Positions 7,596 through 14,931 of a stretch of 15,181 bases of DNA are shown here, piece after piece (position 1 is the first letter of the stretch; each line of letters opens with the position of its first letter). The notes under the pieces are model-generated. The model ran no database searches and had not been told where the DNA came from. It worked only from the letters and a program-made list of their open reading frames with translations. The stretch comes from CBIFWW01 sp966186435 (GTDB taxonomy: Bacteria; Pseudomonadota; Gammaproteobacteria; Enterobacterales; Enterobacteriaceae): contig CBIFWW010000081.1 in assembly GCA_966186435.1 (NCBI GenBank), positions 1-15,181 on the forward strand. Direction: 5' to 3'. The position numbers were made by a program, and so were the translations under genes.

Positions 7596-7624
7596 TTTCA
7601 GCAACGGATTTCCTGACATATAGT
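7596..7624 (+). promoter_or_regulatory. probable ilvC promoter
   Basis: -35 TTTCAG (7596-7601), a 17-base spacer and -10 TATAGT (7619-7624). The -10 is good and the -35 poor, as expected for a promoter that needs an activator (IlvY) bound just upstream. Confidence 0.5.
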
Positions 7625-7657
7625 GGTTCTATACACGGGCGCTATGACACGGCATTC

Positions 7658-7693
7658 CGGACAAACAACCACAACGACACAACCGCAACGGAG
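7658..7693 (+). promoter_or_regulatory. CA-rich ilvC leader with possible GcvB pairing sites, and ribosome binding site
   Basis: The 5' leader is almost free of T between 7659 and 7690 and holds two CACAAC units (7670-7675 and 7678-7683), 18-31 bases before the ilvC ATG. CA-rich motifs of this type are the targets of the R1 region of the small RNA GcvB, and ilvC is reported as a GcvB target in Salmonella (from memory). GGAG (7690-7693) is the ribosome binding site. The pairing itself is inferred. Confidence 0.4.
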
Positions 7694-7700
7694 TAACACG

Positions 7701-9176
7701 ATGGCTAACTATTTCAATACTTTGAATCTGCGCCAGCAGCTGGCTCAGCTGGGTAAATGCCGCTTCATGGCCCGCGATGAATTCGCCGATGGCGCCAGCT
7801 ACCTCAAAGGGAAAAAAGTGGTCATTGTGGGTTGTGGCGCTCAGGGGCTTAACCAGGGCCTGAACATGCGTGACTCCGGCCTCGACGTGGCCTATGCCCT
7901 GCGTGCGGAAGCCATCCAGGAGAAACGTGCATCCTGGCGTAAAGCCTCCGAAAACGGCTTTAAAGTCGGTACCTATGAGGAGCTGATCCCCCAGGCCGAC
8001 CTGGTGGTTAACCTGACCCCGGATAAGCAACACTCAGCGGTGGTGCGTGCGGTTCAGCCGATGATGAAAGATGGCGCCGCGCTGGGTTACTCTCACGGTT
8101 TCAACATTGTAGAAGTCGGCGAGCAGATCCGTAAAGACATCACCGTGGTGATGGTGGCACCGAAATGCCCAGGTACTGAAGTGCGCGAAGAGTATAAACG
8201 TGGCTTCGGCGTACCAACCCTGATTGCCGTTCACCCGGAAAACGATCCGAAGGGTGAAGGGATGGCGATTGCCAAAGCCTGGGCTGCGGCAACCGGCGGC
8301 CATCGCGCTGGCGTTCTGGAGTCGTCTTTTGTCGCGGAAGTGAAATCTGACCTGATGGGTGAGCAGACTATCCTGTGCGGTATGCTCCAGGCTGGGTCCC
8401 TACTGTGCTATGACAAGCTGGTGGCGGAAGGCACAGACCCGGCCTATGCCGAAAAACTGATTCAGTTTGGCTGGGAAACCGTGACCGAAGCGCTGAAGCA
8501 GGGTGGCATCACTCTGATGATGGATCGCCTGTCCAACCCGGCTAAAGTACGTGCTTATGCGCTGTCCGAAGAGTTGAAAACCATCATGGCTCCGCTGTTC
8601 CAGAAGCATATGGATGACATTATCTCCGGCGAATTCTCTTCCGGTATGATGGCTGACTGGGCCAATGACGATAAGAAACTGCTGACCTGGCGTGAAGAGA
8701 CCGGTAAAACCGCCTTTGAAACCGCCCCGCAGTTTGAAGGTAAAATCACCGAGCAGGAATACTTCGACAAAGGCGTAGTGATGATTGCCATGGTGAAAGC
8801 CGGGGTTGAGCTGGCCTTCGAAACCATGGTGGATTCCGGCATTATCGAAGAGTCTGCTTACTATGAATCACTGCACGAGCTGCCGCTGATTGCGAACACC
8901 ATCGCCCGTAAGCGCTTGTATGAAATGAACGTAGTAATCTCCGATACCGCTGAATACGGTAACTACCTGTTCTCTTATGCCTGTGTGCCGCTGCTGAAAG
9001 GCTTTATGGCTGAGCTGCAACCGGGTGACCTGGGCCGCGCCGTTGAAGGGGCCGCGGTGGATAACGCCCAGCTGCGTGACGTGAACGAAGCGATTCGTCA
9101 CCATGCCATTGAACAAGTGGGTGGCAAACTGCGTGGCTATATGACGGATATGAAGCGTATTGCCGTTGCGGGCTAA
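7701..9176 (+). CDS. ilvC: ketol-acid reductoisomerase (NADP+), class II
   Basis: The 491 residues equal E. coli IlvC. It isomerises and reduces 2-acetolactate and 2-aceto-2-hydroxybutyrate to the dihydroxy acids used by IlvD. The Rossmann motif GCGAQGLNQG is at 44-53. Catalytic and Mg residues are present: Lys155, Asp217, Glu221, Glu389 and Glu393. The duplicated C-terminal knotted domain marks the long class II form. Of the four basic residues tied to NADPH preference in E. coli (Arg68, Lys69, Lys75, Arg76), position 69 is Ala here. I chose ATG 7701 (MANYFNTLNL) because it matches the family and follows GGAG; the frame stays open upstream to 7623 but that part overlaps the promoter. It is transcribed divergently from ilvY and ends at a strong terminator. 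Confidence 0.98.
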   Translation: MANYFNTLNLRQQLAQLGKCRFMARDEFADGASYLKGKKVVIVGCGAQGLNQGLNMRDSGLDVAYALRAEAIQEKRASWRKASENGFKVGTYEELIPQADLVVNLTPDKQHSAVVRAVQPMMKDGAALGYSHGFNIVEVGEQIRKDITVVMVAPKCPGTEVREEYKRGFGVPTLIAVHPENDPKGEGMAIAKAWAAATGGHRAGVLESSFVAEVKSDLMGEQTILCGMLQAGSLLCYDKLVAEGTDPAYAEKLIQFGWETVTEALKQGGITLMMDRLSNPAKVRAYALSEELKTIMAPLFQKHMDDIISGEFSSGMMADWANDDKKLLTWREETGKTAFETAPQFEGKITEQEYFDKGVVMIAMVKAGVELAFETMVDSGIIEESAYYESLHELPLIANTIARKRLYEMNVVISDTAEYGNYLFSYACVPLLKGFMAELQPGDLGRAVEGAAVDNAQLRDVNEAIRHHAIEQVGGKLRGYMTDMKRIAVAG

Positions 9177-9190
9177 CTGTTGAAAAGTGA

Positions 9191-9216
9191 AAGGCCGGGG
9201 GAACCCGGCCTTTTTT
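9191..9216 (+). terminator. intrinsic terminator after ilvC
   Basis: GGCCGGG (9193-9199) pairs with CCCGGCC (9204-9210) around GGAA, extended by AA/TT, then six T (9211-9216). It lies 14 bases after the ilvC stop and directly beyond the ppiC stop on the other strand. In the ppiC direction the T-run is broken, so it is probably weaker that way. Confidence 0.92.
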
Positions 9217-9217
9217 A

Positions 9218-9499
9218 TTAGTTGCGGTACAGTACTTTGATGATGTGGTAGCCAAACTGCGTGTGCAGTGGGCCATAGGGTTCCAACACCGGGCAGGAGA
9301 ACACCACTTTATCAAAGGCAGGAACCATCTGGCCCTGGCGGAATTCGCCAAGGTGGCCGCCTTTTTTGCCTGATGGGCAAATAGAGTGTTTTTTCGCGAG
9401 CTTTTCGAAATCGCCGCCGTTTTTCAGCTGCTCAAGCAGCTCCTGAGCCTGTTTCTCTTCCTTTACAAGGATATGCAGTGCTGCTGCTGTTTTTGCCAT
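9218..9499 (-). CDS. ppiC: peptidyl-prolyl cis-trans isomerase C (parvulin)
   Basis: At 93 residues it is the same length as E. coli PpiC, a single-domain cytoplasmic parvulin. Conserved features are the ALHILVKEE strand with its His, the HSICPSGKKGG loop, GEFRQGQMVPAFDKVVF, and the C-terminal PLHTQFGYHIIKVLYRN with the second His of the active-site pair. It has no signal peptide or membrane segment. I chose the start at 9499 (MAKTAAALHI) from the E. coli N-terminus; the ribosome binding site is weak (AAGG). It converges on ilvC and is divergent from rep across 88 bases. Its substrates are not known from sequence. Confidence 0.96.
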   Translation of the reverse strand: MAKTAAALHILVKEEKQAQELLEQLKNGGDFEKLAKKHSICPSGKKGGHLGEFRQGQMVPAFDKVVFSCPVLEPYGPLHTQFGYHIIKVLYRN

Positions 9500-9508
9500 G
9501 ATCTTGCC

Positions 9509-9538
9509 TTGAGTCCAGTTATTAACGCTGGATATACT
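9509..9538 (+). promoter_or_regulatory. candidate rep promoter
   Basis: -35 TTGAGT (9509-9514), an 18-base spacer and -10 TATACT (9533-9538, 5 of 6 matches). It lies 49 bases before the rep ATG in the short ppiC-rep divergent gap. Confidence 0.5.
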
Positions 9539-9587
9539 ACCACGCAGTTTTTCTCCCCTCCCGTCTTTCATTGAGTGATCTATCCCT

Positions 9588-11618
9588 ATGCGCCTAAACC
9601 CCGGCCAACAACAAGCTGTCGAATTCGTAACTGGACCTTGCCTGGTTCTGGCTGGTGCCGGATCCGGAAAGACGCGGGTGATCACCAATAAAATTGCGCA
9701 CTTGATCCGGGGCTGTGGCTATCAGGCCCGGCATATTGCGGCGGTGACCTTTACCAATAAAGCCGCTCGGGAAATGAAAGAGCGTGTGGCGCAAACCTTG
9801 GGGAAAAAAGAGGCCCGCGGCCTGCTGATCGCCACCTTCCACACCCTTGGGCTAGAGATCATTAAGCGCGAATTTGCCGCATTAGGGATGAAGTCCAACT
9901 TTTCCTTATTTGATGACACTGACCAGCTTGGGTTGATTAAGGAACTCACCGATGGGCTGCTGGAAAATGACAAAACCCTGCATCAACAGCTGATCTCGAC
10001 GATTTCAAATTGGAAAAACGATCTGTTAAACCCGGCCCAGGCGGCAGCCATCGCTCAGGGTGAACGGGATCGGATCTTCGCCCACTGCTACAGCCTGTAT
10101 GACGCCCATTTAAAAGCCTGCAACGTGCTGGATTTTGACGATCTGATCCTGCTGCCGACACTGCTGCTGCAACGTAATGAAGAAGTACGTGAGCGCTGGC
10201 AAAACAAGATCCGCTATCTGCTGGTGGATGAATACCAGGATACCAATACCAGCCAGTATGAATTGGTGAAACTGCTGGTGGGTAACCGCGCCCGCTTTAC
10301 GGTGGTGGGCGATGATGACCAGTCAATCTACTCCTGGCGCGGTGCCCGGCCACAAAACCTGGTGTTGTTAAGCCAGGATTTCCCGGCTTTGCAGGTGATC
10401 AAACTGGAGCAAAACTATCGCTCGTCTGGCCGTATCCTGAAGGCGGCCAATATATTGATCGCCAATAACCCCCACGTATTCGAGAAAAAGCTGTTCTCTG
10501 AACTGGGTTATGGCCCGGAGCTAAAAGTGGTGTCTGCCAATCATGAGGAGCATGAGGCAGAACGCGTGACCGGGGAGCTGATCGCCCACCACTTCATTAA
10601 TAAGACCCAGTATAAGGATTACGCCATCTTGTATCGGGGCAACCACCAGTCGCGGGTGTTTGAAAAATTCCTGATGCAGAACCGCATCCCGTATCGTATC
10701 TCCGGTGGGACGTCCTTCTTCTCGCGCCCGGAAATTAAAGACCTGCTGGCCTATCTGCGGGTGCTCACCAACCCCGACGACGACAGCGCCTTCTTGCGGA
10801 TCGTTAATACGCCACGCCGGGAAATCGGGCCGGTGACCCTGCAAAAACTGGGTGAGTGGGCTAATCAGCGCAACAAAAGCATGTTTACCGCCAGCTTCGA
10901 TATGGGGCTGACGGAAACCCTGAGTGGCCGTGGTTATGAGTCACTGACCCGTTTTACCCACTGGCTGCGTGAAGTGGCCCAATTGTCTGAGCGGGAGCCG
11001 GTAGCCGCCGTGCGTGATTTGATCCACGGTATTGACTACGAAAGCTGGCTGTTTGAAACATCCCCCGGCCCTAAAGCCGCAGAAATGCGCATGAAGAACG
11101 TCAACCAACTGTTCAGCTGGATGACCGAGATGCTGGAGGGCAGCGAGCTGGATGAACCCATGACGCTGACCCAGGTTGTCACGCGCTTTACCCTACGCGA
11201 TATGATGGAGCGGGGGGAGAGCGACGAAGAGCTGGATCAGGTGCAACTGATGACCCTCCACGCGTCTAAGGGCCTGGAATTCCCCTATGTCTACCTGGTA
11301 GGGATGGAGGAAGGGCTGTTACCCCACCAGAGCAGCATCGACGAAGACAATGTGGATGAGGAGCGCCGGTTGGCTTACGTGGGCATCACCCGTGCACAAA
11401 AAGAGCTAACCTTTACCCTGTGCAAAGAGCGCCGCCAGTACGGTGAAATGGTGCGCCCGGAGCCGAGCCGCTTCCTGCTGGAATTACCGCAGGATGACCT
11501 ACAGTGGGAAACCGAGCGCAAGGTGGTCACTGCCGAGGAGCGTATGAACAAAGGCCAGGCCAACGTGGCGAATATTAAAGCCATGCTGGCCAAAGCCCGA
11601 GAGGCGAAATCAGACTAA
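9588..11618 (+). CDS. rep: ATP-dependent DNA helicase Rep
   Basis: This 676-residue superfamily 1A 3'-5' helicase is near the E. coli Rep length (673) and related to UvrD and PcrA. Rep works at the replication fork, removing protein roadblocks and aiding restart. Motifs in order: Walker A AGAGSGKT (22-29, Lys28), VDEYQDTN (213-220), GDDDQSIYSWRGA (241-253), QNYRSS (275-280), TLHASKGLEF near 555-565 and AYVGITRAQ near 596-604. The MRLNPGQQQAV start matches Rep rather than UvrD, and the gene neighbours confirm it. The C-terminus ends KAREAKSD, slightly longer and different from E. coli; in E. coli the Rep C-terminus contacts the replicative helicase DnaB, so that interface may differ (inference). 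The stop lies inside the 3' end of convergent gppA (9-base overlap). Confidence 0.97.
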   Translation: MRLNPGQQQAVEFVTGPCLVLAGAGSGKTRVITNKIAHLIRGCGYQARHIAAVTFTNKAAREMKERVAQTLGKKEARGLLIATFHTLGLEIIKREFAALGMKSNFSLFDDTDQLGLIKELTDGLLENDKTLHQQLISTISNWKNDLLNPAQAAAIAQGERDRIFAHCYSLYDAHLKACNVLDFDDLILLPTLLLQRNEEVRERWQNKIRYLLVDEYQDTNTSQYELVKLLVGNRARFTVVGDDDQSIYSWRGARPQNLVLLSQDFPALQVIKLEQNYRSSGRILKAANILIANNPHVFEKKLFSELGYGPELKVVSANHEEHEAERVTGELIAHHFINKTQYKDYAILYRGNHQSRVFEKFLMQNRIPYRISGGTSFFSRPEIKDLLAYLRVLTNPDDDSAFLRIVNTPRREIGPVTLQKLGEWANQRNKSMFTASFDMGLTETLSGRGYESLTRFTHWLREVAQLSEREPVAAVRDLIHGIDYESWLFETSPGPKAAEMRMKNVNQLFSWMTEMLEGSELDEPMTLTQVVTRFTLRDMMERGESDEELDQVQLMTLHASKGLEFPYVYLVGMEEGLLPHQSSIDEDNVDEERRLAYVGITRAQKELTFTLCKERRQYGEMVRPEPSRFLLELPQDDLQWETERKVVTAEERMNKGQANVANIKAMLAKAREAKSD

Positions 11619-13094
11619 CTCAAGAGGCCAGTGCACGTAGCTTTGCCACAGGCATTCCTGGCCTAAAAGCTCAGAACCCAATGGATGCAAGGAGAGCCAT
11701 CCGGCGGGTAGCGACAGGCGCAGGATTTCGCCAGAAGCCTCTAACGTCACGGCTGGCAGGATATCGTCACGGCGGCGGCTGGCGAAGATAATGGCCAGAC
11801 GTAGCAGACGGCAAAGGCGCTCGGCGGTTTGCGGCGGCAGGGCGTTTTGCTGGTGTAAAGAGAGTAAATCGATCGGGTTGGTCTGATTCAGTACCAGCGT
11901 CGCCAGCAGGTTTTTCTGCGCAGGAGTAAAGCCGGGAAGATCCAGATTACGCACCAGATAGGCAGCGTGTAGCGGTGCTTTTTTAAAATCGATACTTAAC
12001 CCAATTTCATGCACCAGGCAGGCGCTGCTAAGCAGGGACTTACAGCGCTCATCCAACGCCCATTGATCCGCCACTTCATCGGCAAAGCGCATCGCCAGCT
12101 GTTCTACCAGGCTGGCCTGAACGGTATCAACGCTGAAACGGCGCTGAATATTACGTAGCGTGCGCTGGCGAATATCCTGATCCACCGCCAGGTGCAGCAT
12201 GCCATAGACCAGGCCTTCACGCAGTGCGCCACCGGCCAGGGTCATACACTCAATATTAAGTTCGTTGAAGATAGCGATCAGGATGGCAAGGCCGCTTGGG
12301 AATACCAACGCCCGTTCCAGGGTCAGACCTTCTATCTCCAGCTCTTCCAGCCGGCCACATTGAATGGCCCGCTGCCTGAGCTGCTGAAGCTTAGGGAGGG
12401 TAATGCGCTCGTCCATCCCCTGGGCCATCATGATTTCCTGCAAAGCCTGCACGGTGCCAGAAGCCCCGACACAAACCTGCCAGCCATGGTGGCGGATTTC
12501 ATCCAGCACCGGGCGTAACACTTCAGCAGCGGCATGCTCTGCGGCGTCAAAATTGGCCTGACCAAGATTGCGATCGGCAAAATAACGCTCCAGCCAGGTC
12601 ACACAGCCCATGGAGAGGCTAAACAGCGAGGTAGTTTGTGCACCGGTGCCGGTAACCAGCTCGGTACTGGCCCCGCCAATATCCACCACTAAACGCCGAT
12701 CGGCTCCGCCAGTCGTGTGTGCCACGCCCTGATAAATCAAACGCGCTTCTTCTTGCCCACTGATGACCTGCACCGGGCAGCCCAGGATTTCCTGTGCTTT
12801 GGCAATGAAGACATCGGCATTAACGGCAAGACGCAGGGTGGCGGTGGCCACTACGCGGATTTGGGCGGTGGGGATATCTTGAAGGCGTTCGGCAAACAGG
12901 CGCAGACATTGCCAGCCCCGCTCCATGGCGTCCAGAGAGAGGCGGTTTTCCGCATCAAGCCCGGCGGCCAGGCGCACTTTCCGCTTGATGCGGGAGAGGG
13001 CCTGGATACTGCCAGCCACCTCACGCACTACCAGCATATGAAAACTGTTCGAACCTAAATCAATTGCGGCATACAGTGAGGTGGAACCCGGCAT
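11610..13094 (-). CDS. gppA: guanosine-5'-triphosphate,3'-diphosphate pyrophosphatase
   Basis: At 494 residues it has the E. coli GppA length. It hydrolyses pppGpp to ppGpp in the stringent response and is related to exopolyphosphatase Ppx. The two ASKHA-fold halves show phosphate-binding loops IDLGSNSFHM (11-20) and VDIGGASTEL, with catalytic-type Glu in GQEEARLIYQGV; a helical C-terminal domain with an HEIGLS motif follows. The segment around residues 345-370 is the least like E. coli. The start MPGSTSLYAAIDLG lies six bases from the rhlB stop codon, without a clear ribosome binding site, so translation is probably coupled to rhlB. It converges on rep with a 9-base overlap. Confidence 0.97.
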   Translation of the reverse strand: MPGSTSLYAAIDLGSNSFHMLVVREVAGSIQALSRIKRKVRLAAGLDAENRLSLDAMERGWQCLRLFAERLQDIPTAQIRVVATATLRLAVNADVFIAKAQEILGCPVQVISGQEEARLIYQGVAHTTGGADRRLVVDIGGASTELVTGTGAQTTSLFSLSMGCVTWLERYFADRNLGQANFDAAEHAAAEVLRPVLDEIRHHGWQVCVGASGTVQALQEIMMAQGMDERITLPKLQQLRQRAIQCGRLEELEIEGLTLERALVFPSGLAILIAIFNELNIECMTLAGGALREGLVYGMLHLAVDQDIRQRTLRNIQRRFSVDTVQASLVEQLAMRFADEVADQWALDERCKSLLSSACLVHEIGLSIDFKKAPLHAAYLVRNLDLPGFTPAQKNLLATLVLNQTNPIDLLSLHQQNALPPQTAERLCRLLRLAIIFASRRRDDILPAVTLEASGEILRLSLPAGWLSLHPLGSELLGQECLWQSYVHWPLELV

Positions 13095-13099
13095 AGATA

Positions 13100-14365
13100 T
13101 TAACCCGTGCGGCGACGATTACGTGGCGCGTTACCACGGCGTGGGCCAGAGCCAGGACGGGCTCGGGTCAGACGCTTAGGTGGCGGTAATTCAGACATCA
13201 GCGCATCCGGGTTGTACTTACTTACCGGAATGGAGTGACCGATATAAGTTTCGATAGCTGGCAGATTCAGCGCGTACTCTTCACAGGCTAAGCTGATGGA
13301 GTTACCGCTGGCGCCGGCACGGCCAGTACGACCAATACGGTGCACGTAATCTTCACAGTCATCAGGCAAATCGTAGTTGAAAACGTGAGTCACTGCCGGG
13401 ATATGCAGCCCGCGTGCAGCAACATCTGTCGCAACCAGAATATCCAGATTGCCTTTAGTAAAGTCATCCAGAATACGCAGGCGTTTCTTCTGTGCCACGT
13501 CACCGGTCAACAAACCTACGCGGTGACCATCGGCTGCCAGGTGGCCCCAGATGTCTTCACAGCGGTGCTTGGTGTTAGCGAAGATAATCGCGCGATCCGG
13601 CCACTCTTCCTCAATCAGGGTTTGCAGCAGGCGCATTTTTTCTTCGTTAGACGGATAAAAAAGCTCTTCTTTAATGCGGTGGCCGGTTTTCTGATCCGGT
13701 TCAACTTCCACGTATTCCGCATTGTTCATTTGTTCGAAGGCCAGCTCCCGCACCCGGTAGGACAGGGTGGCAGAGAACAGCATATTCAGACGCTGATTGG
13801 TTGCCGGCATGCGGCGGAATAGCCAACGGATATCTTTGATAAAGCCCAGATCGTACATACGATCGGCTTCGTCCAGCACCACGACCTGGATAGCACCCAG
13901 GTTAATGTGATTCTGTTTGGCATAATCAATCAAACGACCGGTGGTGCCGATAAGAATATCAACGCCTTGTTCCAGCACTTTAAGCTGCTTGTCATAACCG
14001 TCCCCGCCGTAGGCAAGGCCCAGTTTAATCCCGGTTGCTTCTGCCAGCGGTTCGGCGTCAGAGTGAATCTGAACAGCCAGCTCGCGGGTTGGCGCCATGA
14101 TCAGGGCGCGCGGTTGATTCACCTGGCGGTTTTCAGCTGCCGGATGAGATAGCAAATAATGAAACGTTGACGTTAAAAACGCCATCGTTTTGCCAGTACC
14201 GGTTTGCGCCTGCCCGGCAACGTCTTTTCCAGCCAGTGTTAGCGGAAGAGCGAGTGCCTGAATGGGAGTACAGTTGTGGAACCCTTTTTTCTCAAGGGAT
14301 TCAACTACTTTAGGGTGCAGGGCGAAGTCGGAAAACTTCTTTTCAGTCAAATGTGTTTTGCTCAT
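13100..14365 (-). CDS. rhlB: ATP-dependent RNA helicase RhlB (DEAD-box, degradosome)
   Basis: At 421 residues it equals E. coli RhlB. This DEAD-box helicase unwinds structured RNA for PNPase within the RNase E degradosome. Motifs: Q motif GFHNCTPIQ (28-36), AQTGTGKT (53-60), PTRELA (92-97), DEAD (165-168), SAT (198-200), ATDVAARGLHIP and HRIGRTGRAG. A short basic tail (RARPGSGPRRGNAPRNRRRTG) is typical of the C-terminus that aids RNA binding. The N-terminus MSKTHLTEKKFSDFALHPKV is as in E. coli, fixing the start. The coding strand just before the ATG reads CTACCTCCCT, with no Shine-Dalgarno purines. It is probably cotranscribed with gppA and is divergent from trxA across 118 bases. Confidence 0.97.
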   Translation of the reverse strand: MSKTHLTEKKFSDFALHPKVVESLEKKGFHNCTPIQALALPLTLAGKDVAGQAQTGTGKTMAFLTSTFHYLLSHPAAENRQVNQPRALIMAPTRELAVQIHSDAEPLAEATGIKLGLAYGGDGYDKQLKVLEQGVDILIGTTGRLIDYAKQNHINLGAIQVVVLDEADRMYDLGFIKDIRWLFRRMPATNQRLNMLFSATLSYRVRELAFEQMNNAEYVEVEPDQKTGHRIKEELFYPSNEEKMRLLQTLIEEEWPDRAIIFANTKHRCEDIWGHLAADGHRVGLLTGDVAQKKRLRILDDFTKGNLDILVATDVAARGLHIPAVTHVFNYDLPDDCEDYVHRIGRTGRAGASGNSISLACEEYALNLPAIETYIGHSIPVSKYNPDALMSELPPPKRLTRARPGSGPRRGNAPRNRRRTG

Positions 14366-14424
14366 AGGGAGGTAGAATATCAGCTAACTATTGCTTTACG
14401 AAAGCGTATCCGGTGAAATAAAGT

Positions 14425-14470
14425 CAACCTTAAGTTGGTTAATGCTAGACCAACAAGGTCGGATTAATCC
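14425..14470 (+). other. inverted repeats in the trxA leader
   Basis: GTTGGT (14434-14439) pairs perfectly with ACCAAC (14449-14454). The same arms could instead pair weakly with CAAC (14425-14428) or, via GACC (14448-14451), with GGTC (14457-14460). GGATTAATCC (14461-14470) is a 10-base palindrome just before the ribosome binding site. No T-run follows any of these. The arrangement could be a regulatory leader or a protein site; I cannot tell which. Confidence 0.35.
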
Positions 14471-14483
14471 TGTGGAGTAAAAC

Positions 14484-14840
14484 ATGAGCGATAAAATTAT
14501 TCACCTGACTGACGACGGCTTCGACAAGGATGTGCTCCAGGCGGACGGGTTGGTTCTGGTCGATTTCTGGGCAGAGTGGTGTGGTCCTTGCAAAATGATT
14601 GCCCCGATTCTCGATGAAATCGCGAATGAATTTGAAGGCAAGCTGAAAGTTGCCAAACTGAACATCGATCACAACCCGGCGACTGCGCCTAAGTTCAATA
14701 TCCGCGGTATTCCTACCCTGTTATTGTTCAGAAACGGTGAATTAGCGGCAACCAAAGTTGGTGCGTTGTCCAAAGGCCAACTGCGTGAGTTTATCGAAGC
14801 AAATTTAGATAAACACTCAGCTGACGGCGATAAGCACTAA
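14484..14840 (+). CDS. trxA: thioredoxin 1 with a C-terminal extension
   Basis: Thioredoxin reduces disulfides in ribonucleotide reductase, PAPS reductase and other partners and is recharged by thioredoxin reductase. The redox motif WCGPC occupies 32-36 with Lys37; the cis-proline is Pro77 in RGIPTLLL. Residues 1-108 follow E. coli TrxA closely. E. coli TrxA has 109 residues including Met; this one has 118, ending DKHSADGDKH. An out-of-frame TAA at 14810-14812 sits one base before the position of the E. coli-type stop (14811-14813), so a single-base deletion in codon 109 could have removed the old stop and added the tail (inference). The tail is charged, hydrophilic and probably disordered. 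GGAG (14474-14477) is the ribosome binding site. The gene lies upstream of rho, as in E. coli. Confidence 0.96.
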   Translation: MSDKIIHLTDDGFDKDVLQADGLVLVDFWAEWCGPCKMIAPILDEIANEFEGKLKVAKLNIDHNPATAPKFNIRGIPTLLLFRNGELAATKVGALSKGQLREFIEANLDKHSADGDKH

Positions 14841-14842
14841 GC

Positions 14843-14860
14843 GTATTGCGATAGCAATAC
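14843..14860 (+). other. hairpin just after trxA
   Basis: GTATTGC (14843-14849) and GCAATAC (14854-14860) form a perfect 7-bp stem with a GATA loop, two bases after the trxA stop. It lacks an adjacent T-run; the nearest T tract begins about 20 bases later (14883-14887). It may protect the trxA mRNA 3' end rather than terminate transcription. Confidence 0.45.
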
Positions 14861-14902
14861 TGACGGCGCGTGCAGCAGTTCCTTTTTCTCAATGTGAGCT
14901 GC

Positions 14903-14931
14903 TGGACGCCCGCCCCCTGCCATGCTATGTT
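14903..14931 (+). promoter_or_regulatory. candidate rho promoter
   Basis: -35 TGGACG (14903-14908, 4 of 6), a 17-base spacer and -10 TATGTT (14926-14931) preceded by TGC, an extended -10. It would give a rho leader of about 240 bases within the window before the rho gene, in line with the long leader known for rho in E. coli. Confidence 0.42.

Noticed and set aside
7623..7700. N-terminal extension of IlvC from GTG at 7623
   Set aside because: It overlaps the -10 element, has no family match and no ribosome binding site; ATG 7701 fits E. coli exactly.
9500..9688. A 63-residue N-terminal extension of PpiC
   Set aside because: It overlaps the start of rep and lacks similarity; PpiC begins MAKTAAALHI at 9499.
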